The translations under genes and the position numbers were made by a program. Positions 11,220 to 22,700 of a stretch of DNA of 64,000 bases are shown here, in pieces (within the stretch, counting starts at the first letter, position 1; each line of letters begins with the position of its first letter). The notes under the pieces are model-generated. The model saw only the letters and a list, made by a program, of their open reading frames with translations, was not told where the DNA came from and searched no databases. This stretch comes from Blastomyces gilchristii SLH14081 (Eukaryota > Ascomycota > Eurotiomycetes > Onygenales > Ajellomycetaceae). The stretch covers positions 2,517,379 to 2,581,378 of the forward strand of contig NW_003101679.1 in NCBI RefSeq assembly GCF_000003855.2, in the 5' to 3' direction.

Positions 11220-11702
11220 ATAACGGAAAACAACGGGGTATATATCGAAAGGGCGAAAAATGAAAACATGACGGTATGTATAGACATGCAGGTGATGTAT
11301 ATATATCTAGGAAATTGAAAGACAAATGACATTAATATAGATTTGAGGCAAGGTAGATAGGGTAGGGTAGGGTAAATGAGACGGTTTAGCGGATGGAAAA
11401 CAAAACCGAGCATACATCAGGCGTGGCCGAGAAAAAAACAGGTAATTCGGACATTAATTTGGCGACGTCAAGAAAATACTCAAAGGAACTTTAGCTCAAG
11501 GGGATGATGAAGCGGGCAGATGATACATTAGTGCGAGTCTTATTTTACTCTTGAAAGCACCTCTGCCTAGTTTAGTACATATATTATCATAACACCCAAC
11601 CGAAATTAACATATATTGCCATCTCAGATATAAATTGAGATGTAAAAAAATTAAGAGATAACATAAATATATCCTTGGAAGAAAATCCATTCGTTGTTTT
11701 GA

Positions 11703-13679
11703 TTAAATCGCCTCAGTAAATCGACTAGTACGACTACCATCGGAACTAGCTATACTCCTTCCTATCGCATCTTGGACAGAAACCCGTCGATGGACAGGTA
11801 ATCGTGGTAGCGACTGATGTGGCGGGGGGTGCAGAGCAATTGAGCCAGGGGCACTCAGTGTCGTCGTTGTGGTGACATCCGCTGAACTGGTTAGCGGGGT
11901 TCGCGCGGGTGACGGACGGAAAACGACATGTGCGGAAGAGTCACTCTCTTGAGAGGGTGGTCGGCCGAGTGGCGGGGTGTGGAGTGCTTGTGCAATCGGT
12001 GACGCACTTCGCGATATCCGGATGCGAGAGAGGGTTGGTCGGGGTTGAAAGCTTGAGGAAGACGGAGGGATAAAATGGGAGCTCGTTGTCCGCGAACCGG
12101 TCTCTTTAGCCACAGCACCAGCAGCAGAGGTCGTCTCGTAATAGAGTTTCTCTCCATTAACGCCGAAAGGGTCGTCATATCCATCACCACCAGATTCTAG
12201 CACTGATGTGATTTTCCTCCCTGAGACTTTCTGAAACCCTCGTTCGCTGCTAGGTGGTGGTTCGAAACTCCTGGTGGATTGGTGGGAATTTCTCCATTTG
12301 CTGAAGAGAGCTGCGGCGCCTAAAGTACTTCCTCCGCTAACAGAGCGCTCCGACATCAGTCCTTCCACACCTGTATGTAATATTGCAGCTGTTCCTTGGT
12401 CCTCTGCCGTGAGCCCGCCGGAAGGATCAGTTTTTCGTTTCCGGTTTCGCAGAAGTAGGAGGGCCACTGCTATGAGTAGAACGATGCCGGCAACCCCACC
12501 AACCACACCACCAACAACTTTACTTGTCGGGACGTTGGAAGAGCTGGATGCATCAGCAGGACTACCGCCTGCAAAAGTAGGCATACCACCTGGGCTGGTG
12601 GTGGCAGTTGGGTCTCCGCCCCCGCCTCCACCGCCTCCTTCACGGCCGCCGCGAAAACCACCGGCATAAGTAGTAGTCTTTAGAGCAGATTTTGAGCTTG
12701 CCGCAGAACTCGATGAGGTTGACGCCGTGCTGCTAGTAATTGATAATGATGGGTATGTCGATGATGTCGAAACCAATAAAGCGGATGACGATGGTAAGAT
12801 TGGTAGGAATGTATCAGAAAAACTGGACGTTGTGCTTGGCAACAGCGGTTGCGATGACTCCGATGGTAAAAGCCCGATGTGGGCTCCAGGTGGTATCGAT
12901 ACCGACGAGGTAGTGCTAGTTGAAATAGGCAATACAATGAAGGTGGGTCGCGTGACATTCTCAGTAATGGATGTTGATGATACTGATGAGGGAGAAGGCG
13001 CCGGGAAATCCGCCACTGGGCTAGAGGTAAAGGTAGAGGTAGAACCCGAGAGCGACATATCGGTAGTTGATGTGGGCAAGTCGGAAGATGGGGTGCTAGA
13101 ATCGGGAATAGATGAGGTAGGATCCGTTGGGGAATTAACAGGAGGATCACTGGGGGTAGGCTGCGGGGTTGCTCCGTTTCCAGGAACACTAGAATTAGGC
13201 TCAGAAGTTGCAGGCGGGGGAGTAGGGCCGATTGGGGCATTGTTAGGTGGAGCGGTGGGCACAACGCTTGGGGAATTGGTCTCTGCGAGAATGGTGACTT
13301 GTCCTAGATCGGAGTTCGATATAGTCGCGGGTAACGTAGGGACTGTGAACTTCCCAACCGTAGATCCATTCTCGAGAACAACGTGAAGTATAGTTGAAAC
13401 AACAACATCTGCATTTCCAGAGCCTCCTTGGGCTTGACGTGCTCGTAAATCGTTTAGATTCGAACGCCCCAGAAAACGTCCTCTTTCGTCAACTTTCACA
13501 ACCGCGGCAGTGATTTCATCAATGTTCTCATATGGCTCCAACGTAGCTTCCCTATCGCCCCTGGGTCCGTCTTTGTGTCCGACAGCTGCCCCAACAAGTG
13601 CATTTCCTGCACCCAAAGCCGACCTGACTTTCAGATGTGCACCATTGTGCCTCCAGCGTCTCCTCCCATGATGACCCAT
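11703..13679 (-). CDS. Ser/Thr/Pro-rich single-pass membrane protein (Mid2/WSC-sensor-like architecture)
   Basis: A 658-codon uninterrupted frame, the only clearly intact protein gene here. The N-terminal ~115 residues are basic, then a moderately conserved-looking segment (about residues 45-125: DEITAAVVKVDERGRFLG, STILHVVLENGS). A ~220-residue Ser/Thr/Pro-rich stretch follows (likely O-mannosylated), then Gly-rich linker, one membrane helix at about residues 385-408 (VVGGVVGGVAGIVLLIAVAL then basic RNRKRK stop-transfer), and a ~250-residue Ser-rich cytoplasmic tail. That layout matches fungal cell-surface stress sensors of the Mid2/WSC type and other uncharacterised fungal one-pass proteins. 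No Cys-rich WSC domain is seen, and no obvious signal peptide follows the chosen Met, so a 5' exon may be missing: TTTTTTTTTCGGCAG just upstream on the minus strand resembles an intron end. Base composition is normal and there is no RIP decay. Confidence 0.85.
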   Translation of the reverse strand: MGHHGRRRWRHNGAHLKVRSALGAGNALVGAAVGHKDGPRGDREATLEPYENIDEITAAVVKVDERGRFLGRSNLNDLRARQAQGGSGNADVVVSTILHVVLENGSTVGKFTVPTLPATISNSDLGQVTILAETNSPSVVPTAPPNNAPIGPTPPPATSEPNSSVPGNGATPQPTPSDPPVNSPTDPTSSIPDSSTPSSDLPTSTTDMSLSGSTSTFTSSPVADFPAPSPSSVSSTSITENVTRPTFIVLPISTSTTSSVSIPPGAHIGLLPSESSQPLLPSTTSSFSDTFLPILPSSSALLVSTSSTYPSLSITSSTASTSSSSAASSKSALKTTTYAGGFRGGREGGGGGGGGDPTATTSPGGMPTFAGGSPADASSSSNVPTSKVVGGVVGGVAGIVLLIAVALLLLRNRKRKTDPSGGLTAEDQGTAAILHTGVEGLMSERSVSGGSTLGAAALFSKWRNSHQSTRSFEPPPSSERGFQKVSGRKITSVLESGGDGYDDPFGVNGEKLYYETTSAAGAVAKETGSRTTSSHFIPPSSSSFQPRPTLSRIRISRSASPIAQALHTPPLGRPPSQESDSSAHVVFRPSPARTPLTSSADVTTTTTLSAPGSIALHPPPHQSLPRLPVHRRVSVQDAIGRSIASSDGSRTSRFTEAI

Positions 13680-15066
13680 ATCTGTGAGCTTGAAGCTCCT
13701 AGCTCTCCCCTACGCTAACCTGCCGAAAAAAAAATCCTTTTTTCTTTATCCCTTTCCAAATTCGTCCGGTTCTCGGTTTCTCCGTTTTTTCGTTTAGTAA
13801 AAGAATCAACGAGTGAAATAACCGTCGTTCAAGATATGCGCATTAATTGTCGCTAAGCAAAGTAATGGGCCGCAGGAAGGAAGCCAGTCCAAAATGGTAT
13901 CCCACAAGTGGGCAATAAAAAGTAATAGTGAAGAAAAGTGATCAATCCTAAAAAAACAGCTAGGACCGCCTAGGGTCGCGTCCAAGAAACGAAGGTGGAT
14001 CTATGTACCGACTCCCTGTGACGAGATGGCTAAGTCGTGTAAAGTGAACGATGGGAAATGAGCTGATCTCAGTCTTCCTGGACAAGATTGCGCATTGAAT
14101 GCGGTATAAGGGAGCGTGAGATAATATATCCGATTGAAGCAATGCGTGATGTATCGGCCTGGCTAAAGGGATACAAGAAAAGGGAAACGAGAGCGAATGG
14201 ATTGCTTCAAGCAAGACGTAATTGAATTCGCGTGCCTGTATTTACTATTTCGCGTTGGGGCGAGCAAATCGTCTAAGCGGACTAGAAAAAACAGGAAGGA
14301 GTGGATGGCGGTCGGCTGGAGGAACGAAATGAGAGGGCCGCGACAGGATAGTATCGTCAAAGTTATTGAATGAAAGAATGGACGTCAGTCATCAGACTGA
14401 CGAAGTTGCATGTGGATTGGAAAAATGAGCGCAAGGCCCTTTGGAGAAACGAATGACTGTAAGGCCCACGCATCGCGGTCAGCGAACATAAACAAACCCC
14501 AAATGGCGTGACGAAAACGCGACTTTAGGAGGGTACTACCGATGATAGGTGTTGCATCCACCTGATTAACAGATAAGCTGGGTTTGAAAAGAACGAGACA
14601 AATATCAGAGTGCGAACAACGTTGTCGTTGACAAAAGTCCGCTGATCACACCACAAATGCAGACAGAAGCGTTTGCTGTCAGTTCGAAATCTGGGGCGGA
14701 AAGGAAAAGTCTTTTGTGTGTTTTGCGGCAAACGACAGGCTTATATTTAATATTTAATATTCTAATTGGGTTATCCCAGGCAAACCACGCTTCGGCTTCT
14801 TATTCCTCAATGCAAATCATCCTGCCACAGGGGCAAGGCGAAGAAGAGAAACTCCAGAGACGGGGAGAAGTGACGAGAGCACTGAAGAGAGAATTCTAAA
14901 AATCGAAAGGAGAGACAATTGTCTGCTGTAGACACACAGAGGAAGCGTGTTGCGGTCGTTATCGTGCCCTCGTCCTCGTCGTCGTTCCACAGTGTTATTG
15001 GTGAAGGTTGGGCTGAAGAAGAACTGTTCGAGGAAGAATTGAATTGAAAAGCAGGAGTTAGCCTCA
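13680..15066 (-). other. Upstream region of the membrane-protein gene
   Basis: Base-balanced, gene-free by my reading. It begins with a pyrimidine-rich tract (about 13725-13760, CT-rich on the plus strand), common in fungal 5' regions. Short open frames on both strands lack recognisable domains. Probably promoter, 5' UTR and possibly a non-coding upstream exon of the 11703-13679 gene. Confidence 0.4.
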
Positions 15067-16313
15067 ATTAGACTGGCTTAGCGCGGATTTAGCCCGGAAG
15101 TCAGAAAAGGGTTAAGTGGGCCCAAATAACGGTGTGCCAAGACCACTAAACGGATGTCCACGCTGTCGATTGGCTGAGGGTTCCAAAGGCTCCATAACAT
15201 CGCGGGTTAGTCACCGATGATTGGTTGATTGCCCCTCCCGCCAATGCTCAAGGCCAGGATAGTTTGATTAGATAATCCGGGTCGGGCGAAACAAACAAAG
15301 CAGAAGCCTGCGCCACTCTGATCTAGCCCGCGGTGCTGAAATTACGGAGCTCGTAGATGTGAAGGAATGGCCAAGACACTTGTACGGCACTTCCGACACA
15401 GCGCTCTTCTGGCTGGAGGACATTGTCGCTTGCTGGTATTCGACGCACAGCAAGATTCCACGGAGTGTTTATTCGACATGTTTCAATCATGCTATACGTT
15501 GTGGAAACGTTTTGGGGCTTGCCCGCAAGCCTCCACACATAACTCGTCCCCAGCCTTTTTTCAGCGTCAGAAACTGCTGATCCACCCATTGGGCGACTGT
15601 GAAGAATGTTTCACTCACTCCCGGCTTTCGGGGACTTGGTTTTCTCGTGCCGAAAGAAAGCATAACCAGGAAAAACGCCCGAGGCCTCGTCCCCACAGTT
15701 CCAAATACTTTGCAATCCGTCCTGCGCCCGAAAATACTTCTGTATCGCAGCGTAGCCTGGAAAGCAACAACAGCTGTGATTTATATTTGATTTTATCTTA
15801 TTCTTTTCGATAGACCATTTCTTGCGTCATAAAGTTCAATTAAATTTCACTGATCAGCTGAGTGTCGGTTTTTAGTATCAGACACCAACAACTACTGAAC
15901 ACAGGGGCAGAAAAGCGCCACAAGGGAAAAATATGCCAAATTAAACACACACTTTCGGACATCAAAGATGGAAAAAAAAGCTCCGGCACCCGCGCTATTT
16001 TAGTGTCTTTGTTTACGGTGAACCCTATTAAACTACAAATCTACTTCTATCATCATTTGCCTCTCGTACATGTACGTGGACTGACTCCTAAACAACAAAA
16101 CACCAGACCGTTGTCTCAAGCGAACCGCATATAAAAACTTGCTTCTGAAAATATCCTGTCTGTCAAGGAAAAAAAATGCCGTTTTCACGGTATTTCATTG
16201 TGGAAATGTCAAGCTATGCGGGGTAAAATCCACGAAAGTTTAAGTAGGCTATCATACACTTCCAACGGATAACGTCATGATAGCCGTGCACAGATATAAA
16301 ACACCACCAATGG
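15067..16313. other. Base-balanced intergenic stretch, no recognised gene
   Basis: The longest plus-strand frame is 148 codons (15367-15813), overlapped on the other strand by 60-90 codon frames. Its translation has no domain I recognise and no strong codon pattern, so I do not call it. The first ten bases (TTAGACTGGC at 15067) match the MITE terminus, but no matching other end is found nearby. Confidence 0.5.
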
Positions 16314-16329
16314 GTGACAACTGCCAACC

Positions 16330-17039
16330 CGCATAACGGGCCGGTCCTCCTCCTGTCTAACCCTTTCCTCACAAACCTCACCCTCTGGGATCCCATCCTC
16401 CCAACCCTCCACGCCCACATCGGCGTCTCTCTCGGCGCCGCCACGCGCCTCTACCTGGCCACCGCACACCCAGGCCTCATCCAGCGTCTAGTCGTCTGCA
16501 GCGTGCCACTCTGCGCACCCATAAACGCCGGCATGGAGGACTAGTATGCGCCCCTTGTTGAGATTGCGCGGATCAATGCTGATGCGATTTGGATTCTGAC
16601 GGAGAGGACGATGGAGAGGTGGTTTGGCGCGGAGTGGCGGAGCTGGAATTTGTATGGACATGGACGTGGACGTAGGGCTGAGTGCGCTGATTGCGGACGA
16701 CGACGCGGGAAGAGTTTATAGCGTGTTGCAATGCGTTGAGAGATCGGTCGTTTGATTTGAGGCCCTTGTTGGCGCGCGTTGCGGGGGCTGCGGGGGCTGT
16801 GGAGAGGGTGATGTTTGTGGCTGGGGGAGCGGATGGGGAGTTACCGGATGTTATGTGGATGAGGTTGTGAGGGGATTTGAGAAGGAGAGGGAAAATGGGG
16901 AATAGGGGAGACCGTGGCGAGGGTGAGATCGGAGAGAAGGTCGTTGAGTGGGCGGTTATTGGGGGCGCGGGACATTTACCGATGATCGATCACAGGAACA
17001 GGTTTTGGAAGCGGGTGCTGATGTTTTTGGAGAGGTGAG
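16330..17039 (+). pseudogene. Alpha/beta-hydrolase pseudogene (3-oxoadipate enol-lactonase-like)
   Basis: Pieces in three frames line up in the order of an alpha/beta hydrolase. First (frame of 16314): GPVLLLSNPFLTNLTLWDPI, then directly the nucleophile elbow GVSLGAATRLYLATAHPGL, an in-frame TAG at 16542-16544, and ERTMERWFGAEW. Second frame (about 16720-16870): SFDLRPLLARVAG and VMFVAGGADGELPDVM with the acid. Third frame (about 16937-17039): GGAGHLPMIDHRNRF with the catalytic His, ending TGA. All three catalytic residues are still visible, but roughly 60-70 residues between the first strand and the elbow are missing and at least two frameshifts separate the pieces. Resemblance is closest to enol-lactonases of the beta-ketoadipate aromatic degradation pathway; substrate is inferred from similarity only. 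Decay is by indels, not RIP. Confidence 0.75.
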
Positions 17040-17656
17040 ATGCAGATGGGACATAATTTTCTCTTCCTGTTTTCTTTTCAGTTATGAAAGCTGTTTTCCG
17101 AATAATGACCAACCTTTGATGTCTGTACAGTAGTCTTGAAAAGGATGTTTATAGAGCTTGGGGATAGTTAGCTTTCTTATATACAAATTTTACATACAGC
17201 ACATCACATTTTTCATGTAGATATATCACTATGATTTTGGTGAGATATGTTACTTAACATAATTAACATCCTTCATGCTCCACCAAATGCAGGCTTTTGT
17301 GTTTACCTATGTAGTTATTTTTCACCTCAATGTTCTATTCGCGCCTAATGTTCAGAGAACTTGATCAATCCTCCTTCATATTACCATAGTAATTTAGCTT
17401 GGTCACCAACAGAAGCTAATCATCTTCATAGATCTTGCAACATCATATTGACCAGGAGGAAGCGACCCACAGCAACCTCCACTCTACTTCAATACCCCAC
17501 CCCCGCCCCGCTCCCTCCCCCAGAGATCTCAAAATCCACACCCGCCTCATCTTTACACCAAAAGTCATGAAAAATAATCAACTTTGAAAAATTCATAGAT
17601 CAATTTGTTTATATGAAATACTAATGTTTTATACATTGATTAAACCAAGATTTATC
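17040..17656. other. Intergenic stretch with a C-rich exon-like piece
   Basis: Mostly AT-rich and featureless, except about 17440-17577, a C-rich segment after an intron-end-like ATATTGACCAG. One frame there reads Pro-rich (NTPPPPRSLPQR) and stops at 17578. It could be an exon remnant; too short to call. Confidence 0.35.
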
Positions 17657-17890
17657 TGTCAGGTCACATGTCCTGGCTTATTAATCCTTCCACCAAATAA
17701 CTTCAAATAACTTCCCACTAGCTAGCAACCTTTTCATTCAAGCAAGCTTTACACCGTTCACAGGTTAGGTTATGAGGCCTGTTTTGCACATGAACACTGC
17801 CAATTCAGAATTCCTTGTCAATATAATCATTATTTTAACTACTGCTTCATTTGATACATCTATCAGGTGTTAAAATCATCTTATTTTATT
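17657..17890 (-). repeat. Right arm of inverted repeat flanking the gene island
   Basis: Starts TGTCAGGTCACATGTCCTGG and ends at CATCTTATTTTATTATTATT. It is the reverse complement of 10749-10969, with a ~13-bp duplication (CTTCAAATAACTTC region) as the main indel. It is less AT-shifted than the left arm. Together they enclose ~6.7 kb. Confidence 0.85.
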
Positions 17891-18114
17891 ATTATTAGAG
17901 GGATTCTGCAAGCACCTTTCACAGTAATGGCCTTCCTTATATGGTTTAACATCATGTAAATTAGTGTTCAGTGGTGTTTTTAATTAATATCACTATCACA
18001 CAGGTGGATCCATACATGCAATGTTTCCGCATGAATTCATACATAGTATATACATGTAATTAGTGCTGTACAGCCTTTCTTATTCAGTTAGTTATAATAA
18101 TTAGCGCTTCATCA
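17891..18114. other. Unassigned sequence between inverted repeat and tandem repeat
   Basis: About 220 bp of intermediate composition with no gene. Its last part may be a diverged start of the tandem-repeat unit that follows. Confidence 0.4.
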
Positions 18115-18360
18115 TCACGTTAGCCTTATATCTGTAGGCTACTGGGGTAAAAGAGCTCAATCATCATCAGCGCACTGCTGGTAGAAGGGCTGATCAATTA
18201 CAGGACTCTCAACACTCTCTCTCAGATTAGCTATCACAGAGTACAGTACTTCTCTCAGTGACTTCTTTCAGTGACTTCTCATAGAGACTTCTCTCAGTGA
18301 ACTCAGTTCTAGAGCTTAAGAGACTTCTAGAGCACACTTCTAGAATGTTTCTTGACACTG
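18115..18360 (+). repeat. Tandem-repeat unit 0 (split from its array by Gypsy-1)
   Basis: Contains GAGTACAGTACTTCTCTCAG and CTTCTAGAATG-type segments that recur at 32870-33195 and partly in 33198-33395. It ends in CACTG, duplicated at 32865-32869 by the Gypsy-1 insertion. Confidence 0.75.
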
Positions 18361-18618
18361 TGTAAGAATAAGTGCTCGCAGGTGATTATTCAGGTGTTTG
18401 CAGCTTGATGTGATATGTGCTGTTAACTACTAGAAGTATTCACAGTAGAAAGATAAAATGTAGAGATTAAATATATAATAGTATTCAAGCTAAGTTATAA
18501 ATAGTATTCATAAACTTCAGTCTATATAGTTATGTATAGTCAAGAGTCACTAACTCTATTAATTATATAAGAGATAGAAATAGAGATAAAGAATCTGTAA
18601 GAAGCAGAATTTCTTATA
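18361..18618 (-). repeat. 3' LTR of Gypsy-1 copy 2
   Basis: Plus-strand reading starts TGTAAGAATAAGTGC and ends ATTTCTTATA, the reverse complement of the copy 1 LTR with TA replacing CA at its end. Confidence 0.9.
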
Positions 18619-19511
18619 TATCTCTCTCTCTCTAAGACTTCATCTGTGAAGTCTTTCACTAAGTAACTTCATAGAATCAGCTCAGCACTGCAGTGATACT
18701 TACTAAAAATTCTTTATATTTATAAAAAAATCTCAGTGAGGAAAAATTTCTTACTATTATAAAGAGAAAAGAGTCTATCACTCAGTTTCTTATTCTATAA
18801 GATTCTTTATAATCTACAGATTCTTCTCTAACTATTACACAGATTCATCTCACATCTTTTATATAGAAGAGTTTCAGTTAACTCTTAATTATTTTTATAA
18901 GATTCTTATATAATTACTACATAGATTCATCTCATAGATAAATTACTCTCTATAAGATTACTCTTATCAAAGAGAAGTATTTATAAGTTAATCTTTTACT
19001 CATTCTTATAAATTATCATTCTTTAATACTATAGAATTGTGAGGAATTTTTCATTCTTTTATCAACTCTGTAGAATTATAGTATTAAGATATTTATAATC
19101 TATAATCACTCTTTATAGTTATATAGAAAGATTCAGATCTATAATTTATAATTACTCTTTATTTATTAGAGTAATCTAACTGTTTTATAAAATTACTTAC
19201 AGTATAAATAAATCTCTCTAAAGTAGTATAAATATTTCAGATCTGTTTATAAAATCTTATCTTCTTTTTTCTTTTTTTATAACAGCTTTTATTTTTATAA
19301 ACTATGAGTATTCTCATTTATTTATAAAGTATTTTTACTTAGATAACAGAGAGAGAGTATTTCTGATAATATCTGTATATTAGTTCAAGAACTTCTTAAG
19401 AATAAAAAATTTTTTAATTTTAATATCTTTATAAATAATGTCTGACTACTGCTGAGCTTTTTATAGATATTTCTATAACTCTTCTAATCACTTTTTACTG
19501 ACTAATAAAGC
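18619..19511 (-). pseudogene. Gypsy-1 copy 2, 3' untranslated part
   Basis: Reverse complement of about 25700-26490 of copy 1: the end of the post-chromodomain frame and the 3' leader to the polypurine tract. Strongly AT-shifted; no readable frame remains. It stops at the AAAGC target site of copy 1. Confidence 0.8.
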
Positions 19512-19767
19512 TGTAAGAAATCCCGCTCCTCGCGGATCCTTTACCCCTATTCCTATCTCTCGTGTAATCAATAGGGCTAGCGGCCCTTGGCTACACACAA
19601 CTATATAGACTGGAGTTTGTGAATACTATTTATAACTCAGCTTGAATACTATTATACACTTGATTTCTACATTTATCTTTCTATCATGAACACTTCTAGT
19701 AGTTAACAGTACATATCACATCAAGCTGCAAACACCTGAATAATTACTGTGAGCACTTATTCTTACA
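19512..19767 (+). repeat. 5' LTR of Gypsy-1 copy 1
   Basis: TG...CA ended, 256 bp, keeping CpG-containing segments such as CCTCGCGGATCC that are lost in other copies. Followed at once by TTTCAAGCTCAGTCAG, the position of a primer-binding site; I cannot match it to a specific tRNA. Confidence 0.93.
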
Positions 19768-19799
19768 TTTCAAGCTCAGTCAGTCAGCAATCACTCATT

Positions 19800-22700
19800 A
19801 TGACTGAAAGAACTAGAAACTCATATGCTTCAATCTCTGTGAACCCTACTGCAGGCACTCAGAAGCAGTCATCTGAACCATGAATAACCTCTGTGAAAGA
19901 AGTCTCAGAGAACTTATCAATCACTCACAGAACATCATTCTCTGCATCTGTGACAGAGAAACCCTCTGAACTCATGAATAAATCAATCTCAGTGAAGAAC
20001 ATTCTTGAGCATCTTCTGTGAGATCAAGCTATTTTTCTACAAGAAATGCTTACTGCCTGTAAACACTCTTAAATCAAGTCTCTAGACATGATCTTCAGAG
20101 ACACCTGCAAACTGAAAAGAAACTTCCTCAAGCTGCAATCACTTAAGGCCATCTATCAAATCACAATCTATAAAAGCTTTTACAAGTTTGTATTTGAAAT
20201 TGACTCACAAGCCCAGCTGTGTGATATGAAAGATGAAGAAGCTGTCATCTACATGATGACAGGCCTCTATTACACTGAAGTCAAGAACTGGCTGAATTAT
20301 CTAGAGAATGATCATGAGAGATTCTGATGATCTGTTCTCAAGATCTATCTAGAGAATAAGTTGAGAAACTCTGTGAGCTGAACAGAGAACATCTGGGCTG
20401 TGATCATCAATATTAGAAAAAGAGATGAGAAATCTGATGAAGACTACTCACAGTGCTTCATGAAATTGTAATATGAATTGAGACCTGTGAAAACAGGGCT
20501 CTGAAACAAGACCTGAATGATAATATTCACAAAGAGACTGAATAAAGACATGTAGAACAAGCTCATTGAGCAAGACTCTAAGCTCTTGACCCTGAAGAAA
20601 CTGATGACTCTCATTCATCACTTATGAATCACTGTGAGAGCCACAGACCTGTGAAGAGCAGATCATTGACTGGCTCTGTGAGAGTCAGAACAACAGAGGA
20701 CAGATTTATCAGAAAAAGATGATAAGATATAGAGAGATTTGCATCTGACTGCTGAGTAGAGAGAAAGAGCTTCACAAGCTCCTGTGAACAGAGTGCATAA
20801 CAGAGAGATTAAGAAAAAGAGACTCTGCTTCATCTATTCTAAATCAGAACATCTCCGCACAAACTGTTCAGACAAATTAAAATAGAAATTTGAGAAGTCA
20901 CAGACAGAGTCAGCAACAGCCTTCTTAAGAGTCTTAAAGCTGATATCTGAATCTGTTACTCTCTCAATGAAAATGCTTGCTTGCAGAGAGAGACTGCATC
21001 ACAGTACTGCTGCCCTGCAAGCATGGAAAGCATTGATGAACTCAGGATCCCAGGTCACTGTGATGTCTCTAAAGCTCACAGAGTAAATGAGCTGAAAGAT
21101 GAAGACTGAGAACCTGCTCTTGCAACAAGCAGAGTGTGAGAACTTAGATCTGAGAACTGAAAGACTTGCAAGAGTCATCTTTGAATTACAAGATCTCTCT
21201 GAAACCTGAAGAAGATTTACAGAAACTGTGATTATCACAGACATTACAGATAACATGTATTTGAGACTTGCATGACTTCAAAGACACAATCTGCACATAG
21301 CTGTCTGTGAGTCAGGTTTATACTTCTGATCAGTGTTGACAGACTCACTCACAGAGATAGAAGCAGTTGATGCTGCAGAGTTGATTAGAGAAGACAAGCT
21401 CATCTATATGATGACTTTGTAAGTGTCTGAGAATCTCACAGTTATGAAAACTGAGCTTCAGATATCAGAGAAATACTGAGATCTCACAGAGATATTCAGC
21501 TCAGTTAAGACAGCTGAGCTTTCTTCTCACTGTGAGAAGAATCTGATAATAGATTTGATAGAAGAACAGAAACTCTTCTGAGAATCAATCTATAAGCTCT
21601 CTCATTATGAGACAGAGGTCTTGCAGACCTATGTGAAGAAGAATCTGAAGAATGACTTTATCTGATCTTCACAGGCCTCTGCAGGAGTCTCTGTGATGTT
21701 TGTGAAGAAGAAGAATGAAGATCTCAGATTGTGTGTAGACTATTACAACCTGAACTTCAAGATAACAAAGAGCTGTTACTCTCTGTCTCTGATTGAGAAT
21801 GTAATCAATCATCTCATAAGAGCTGTCATATTCACATAACTGAATATAATCAATGCATATGCACAGCTGTGAATACAGTCTGAGAATGAATGAAAGACTG
21901 TCTTTAGAACTGCACTGAGATTGTTTAAATATCTAGTGATGTCTTTTAATCTGACTAATATCTCTGTGATATTTCAGTCTTTCATTAATAAAACACTTCA
22001 TGCATATCTGAATGTCTTCATGATAATATATCTGAATAATGTGATAATGTACTTCATGAAGAAGGAAGAACACACTGAGCATGTGTGAAGTGTGTTGAAG
22101 GCCTTAGATGAGGCAGAACTGTATATTAAGCTCATGAAGTGCAACTTCAGTGTCTGCTGAATTAATTTCCTAGAATATGTAATCACTGCAGATGATATTC
22201 AGATGAAATCTTCATAAATTGAGACTATTCTATCATGACTGAAGTTAACTAGTATTCATGAGATTCAGATCTTTCTGAGCTTTGTGAATTTCTATAGATG
22301 ATTTATCTTTGTATTCATGAGAATCTTCTTGACTCTTACAGACATGCTGAAGAGTGAAAATAAGAAGAAGTCATTCTATGAATAGAGAATGAAAAGATTG
22401 TTAAGAAGAAAGAACTGTGAGAACTTTCTTATCTCAGAAGCTCACAGAGTCTTTACAAGGTTGAAACAGACATTCATAGATGTAGTGATGCTGTTTCACT
22501 TTGATCTCTTACTCTTAATCAGATTGAAGACAGATGTCTTCTTCTTTGTGATTTCAGAAATAGTCTTACAACTACAGTCAAATGAGAACTGGGTTTCAGT
22601 GGCCTTTTTCTCACAGAAGATGCAACTCATGAAGATCAACTATAACATTCATAATCAGAAGCTTCTTATAATAGTGAAATTCTTTCATCACTGATATCAC

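Noticed and set aside
12274..13386. Plus-strand frames of 131 and 219 codons opposite the membrane-protein gene
   Set aside because: They are the complement of the low-complexity Ser/Thr/Pro-coding region and have no independent features.
15067..15090. TTAGACTGGC resembling the MITE terminus
   Set aside because: Only ten bases match and no CAGTCTAA-type partner is found within a plausible distance.
15367..15813. 148-codon plus-strand frame in the island
   Set aside because: No recognised domain, overlapped by comparable minus-strand frames, and composition does not favour one; not supported as a gene.
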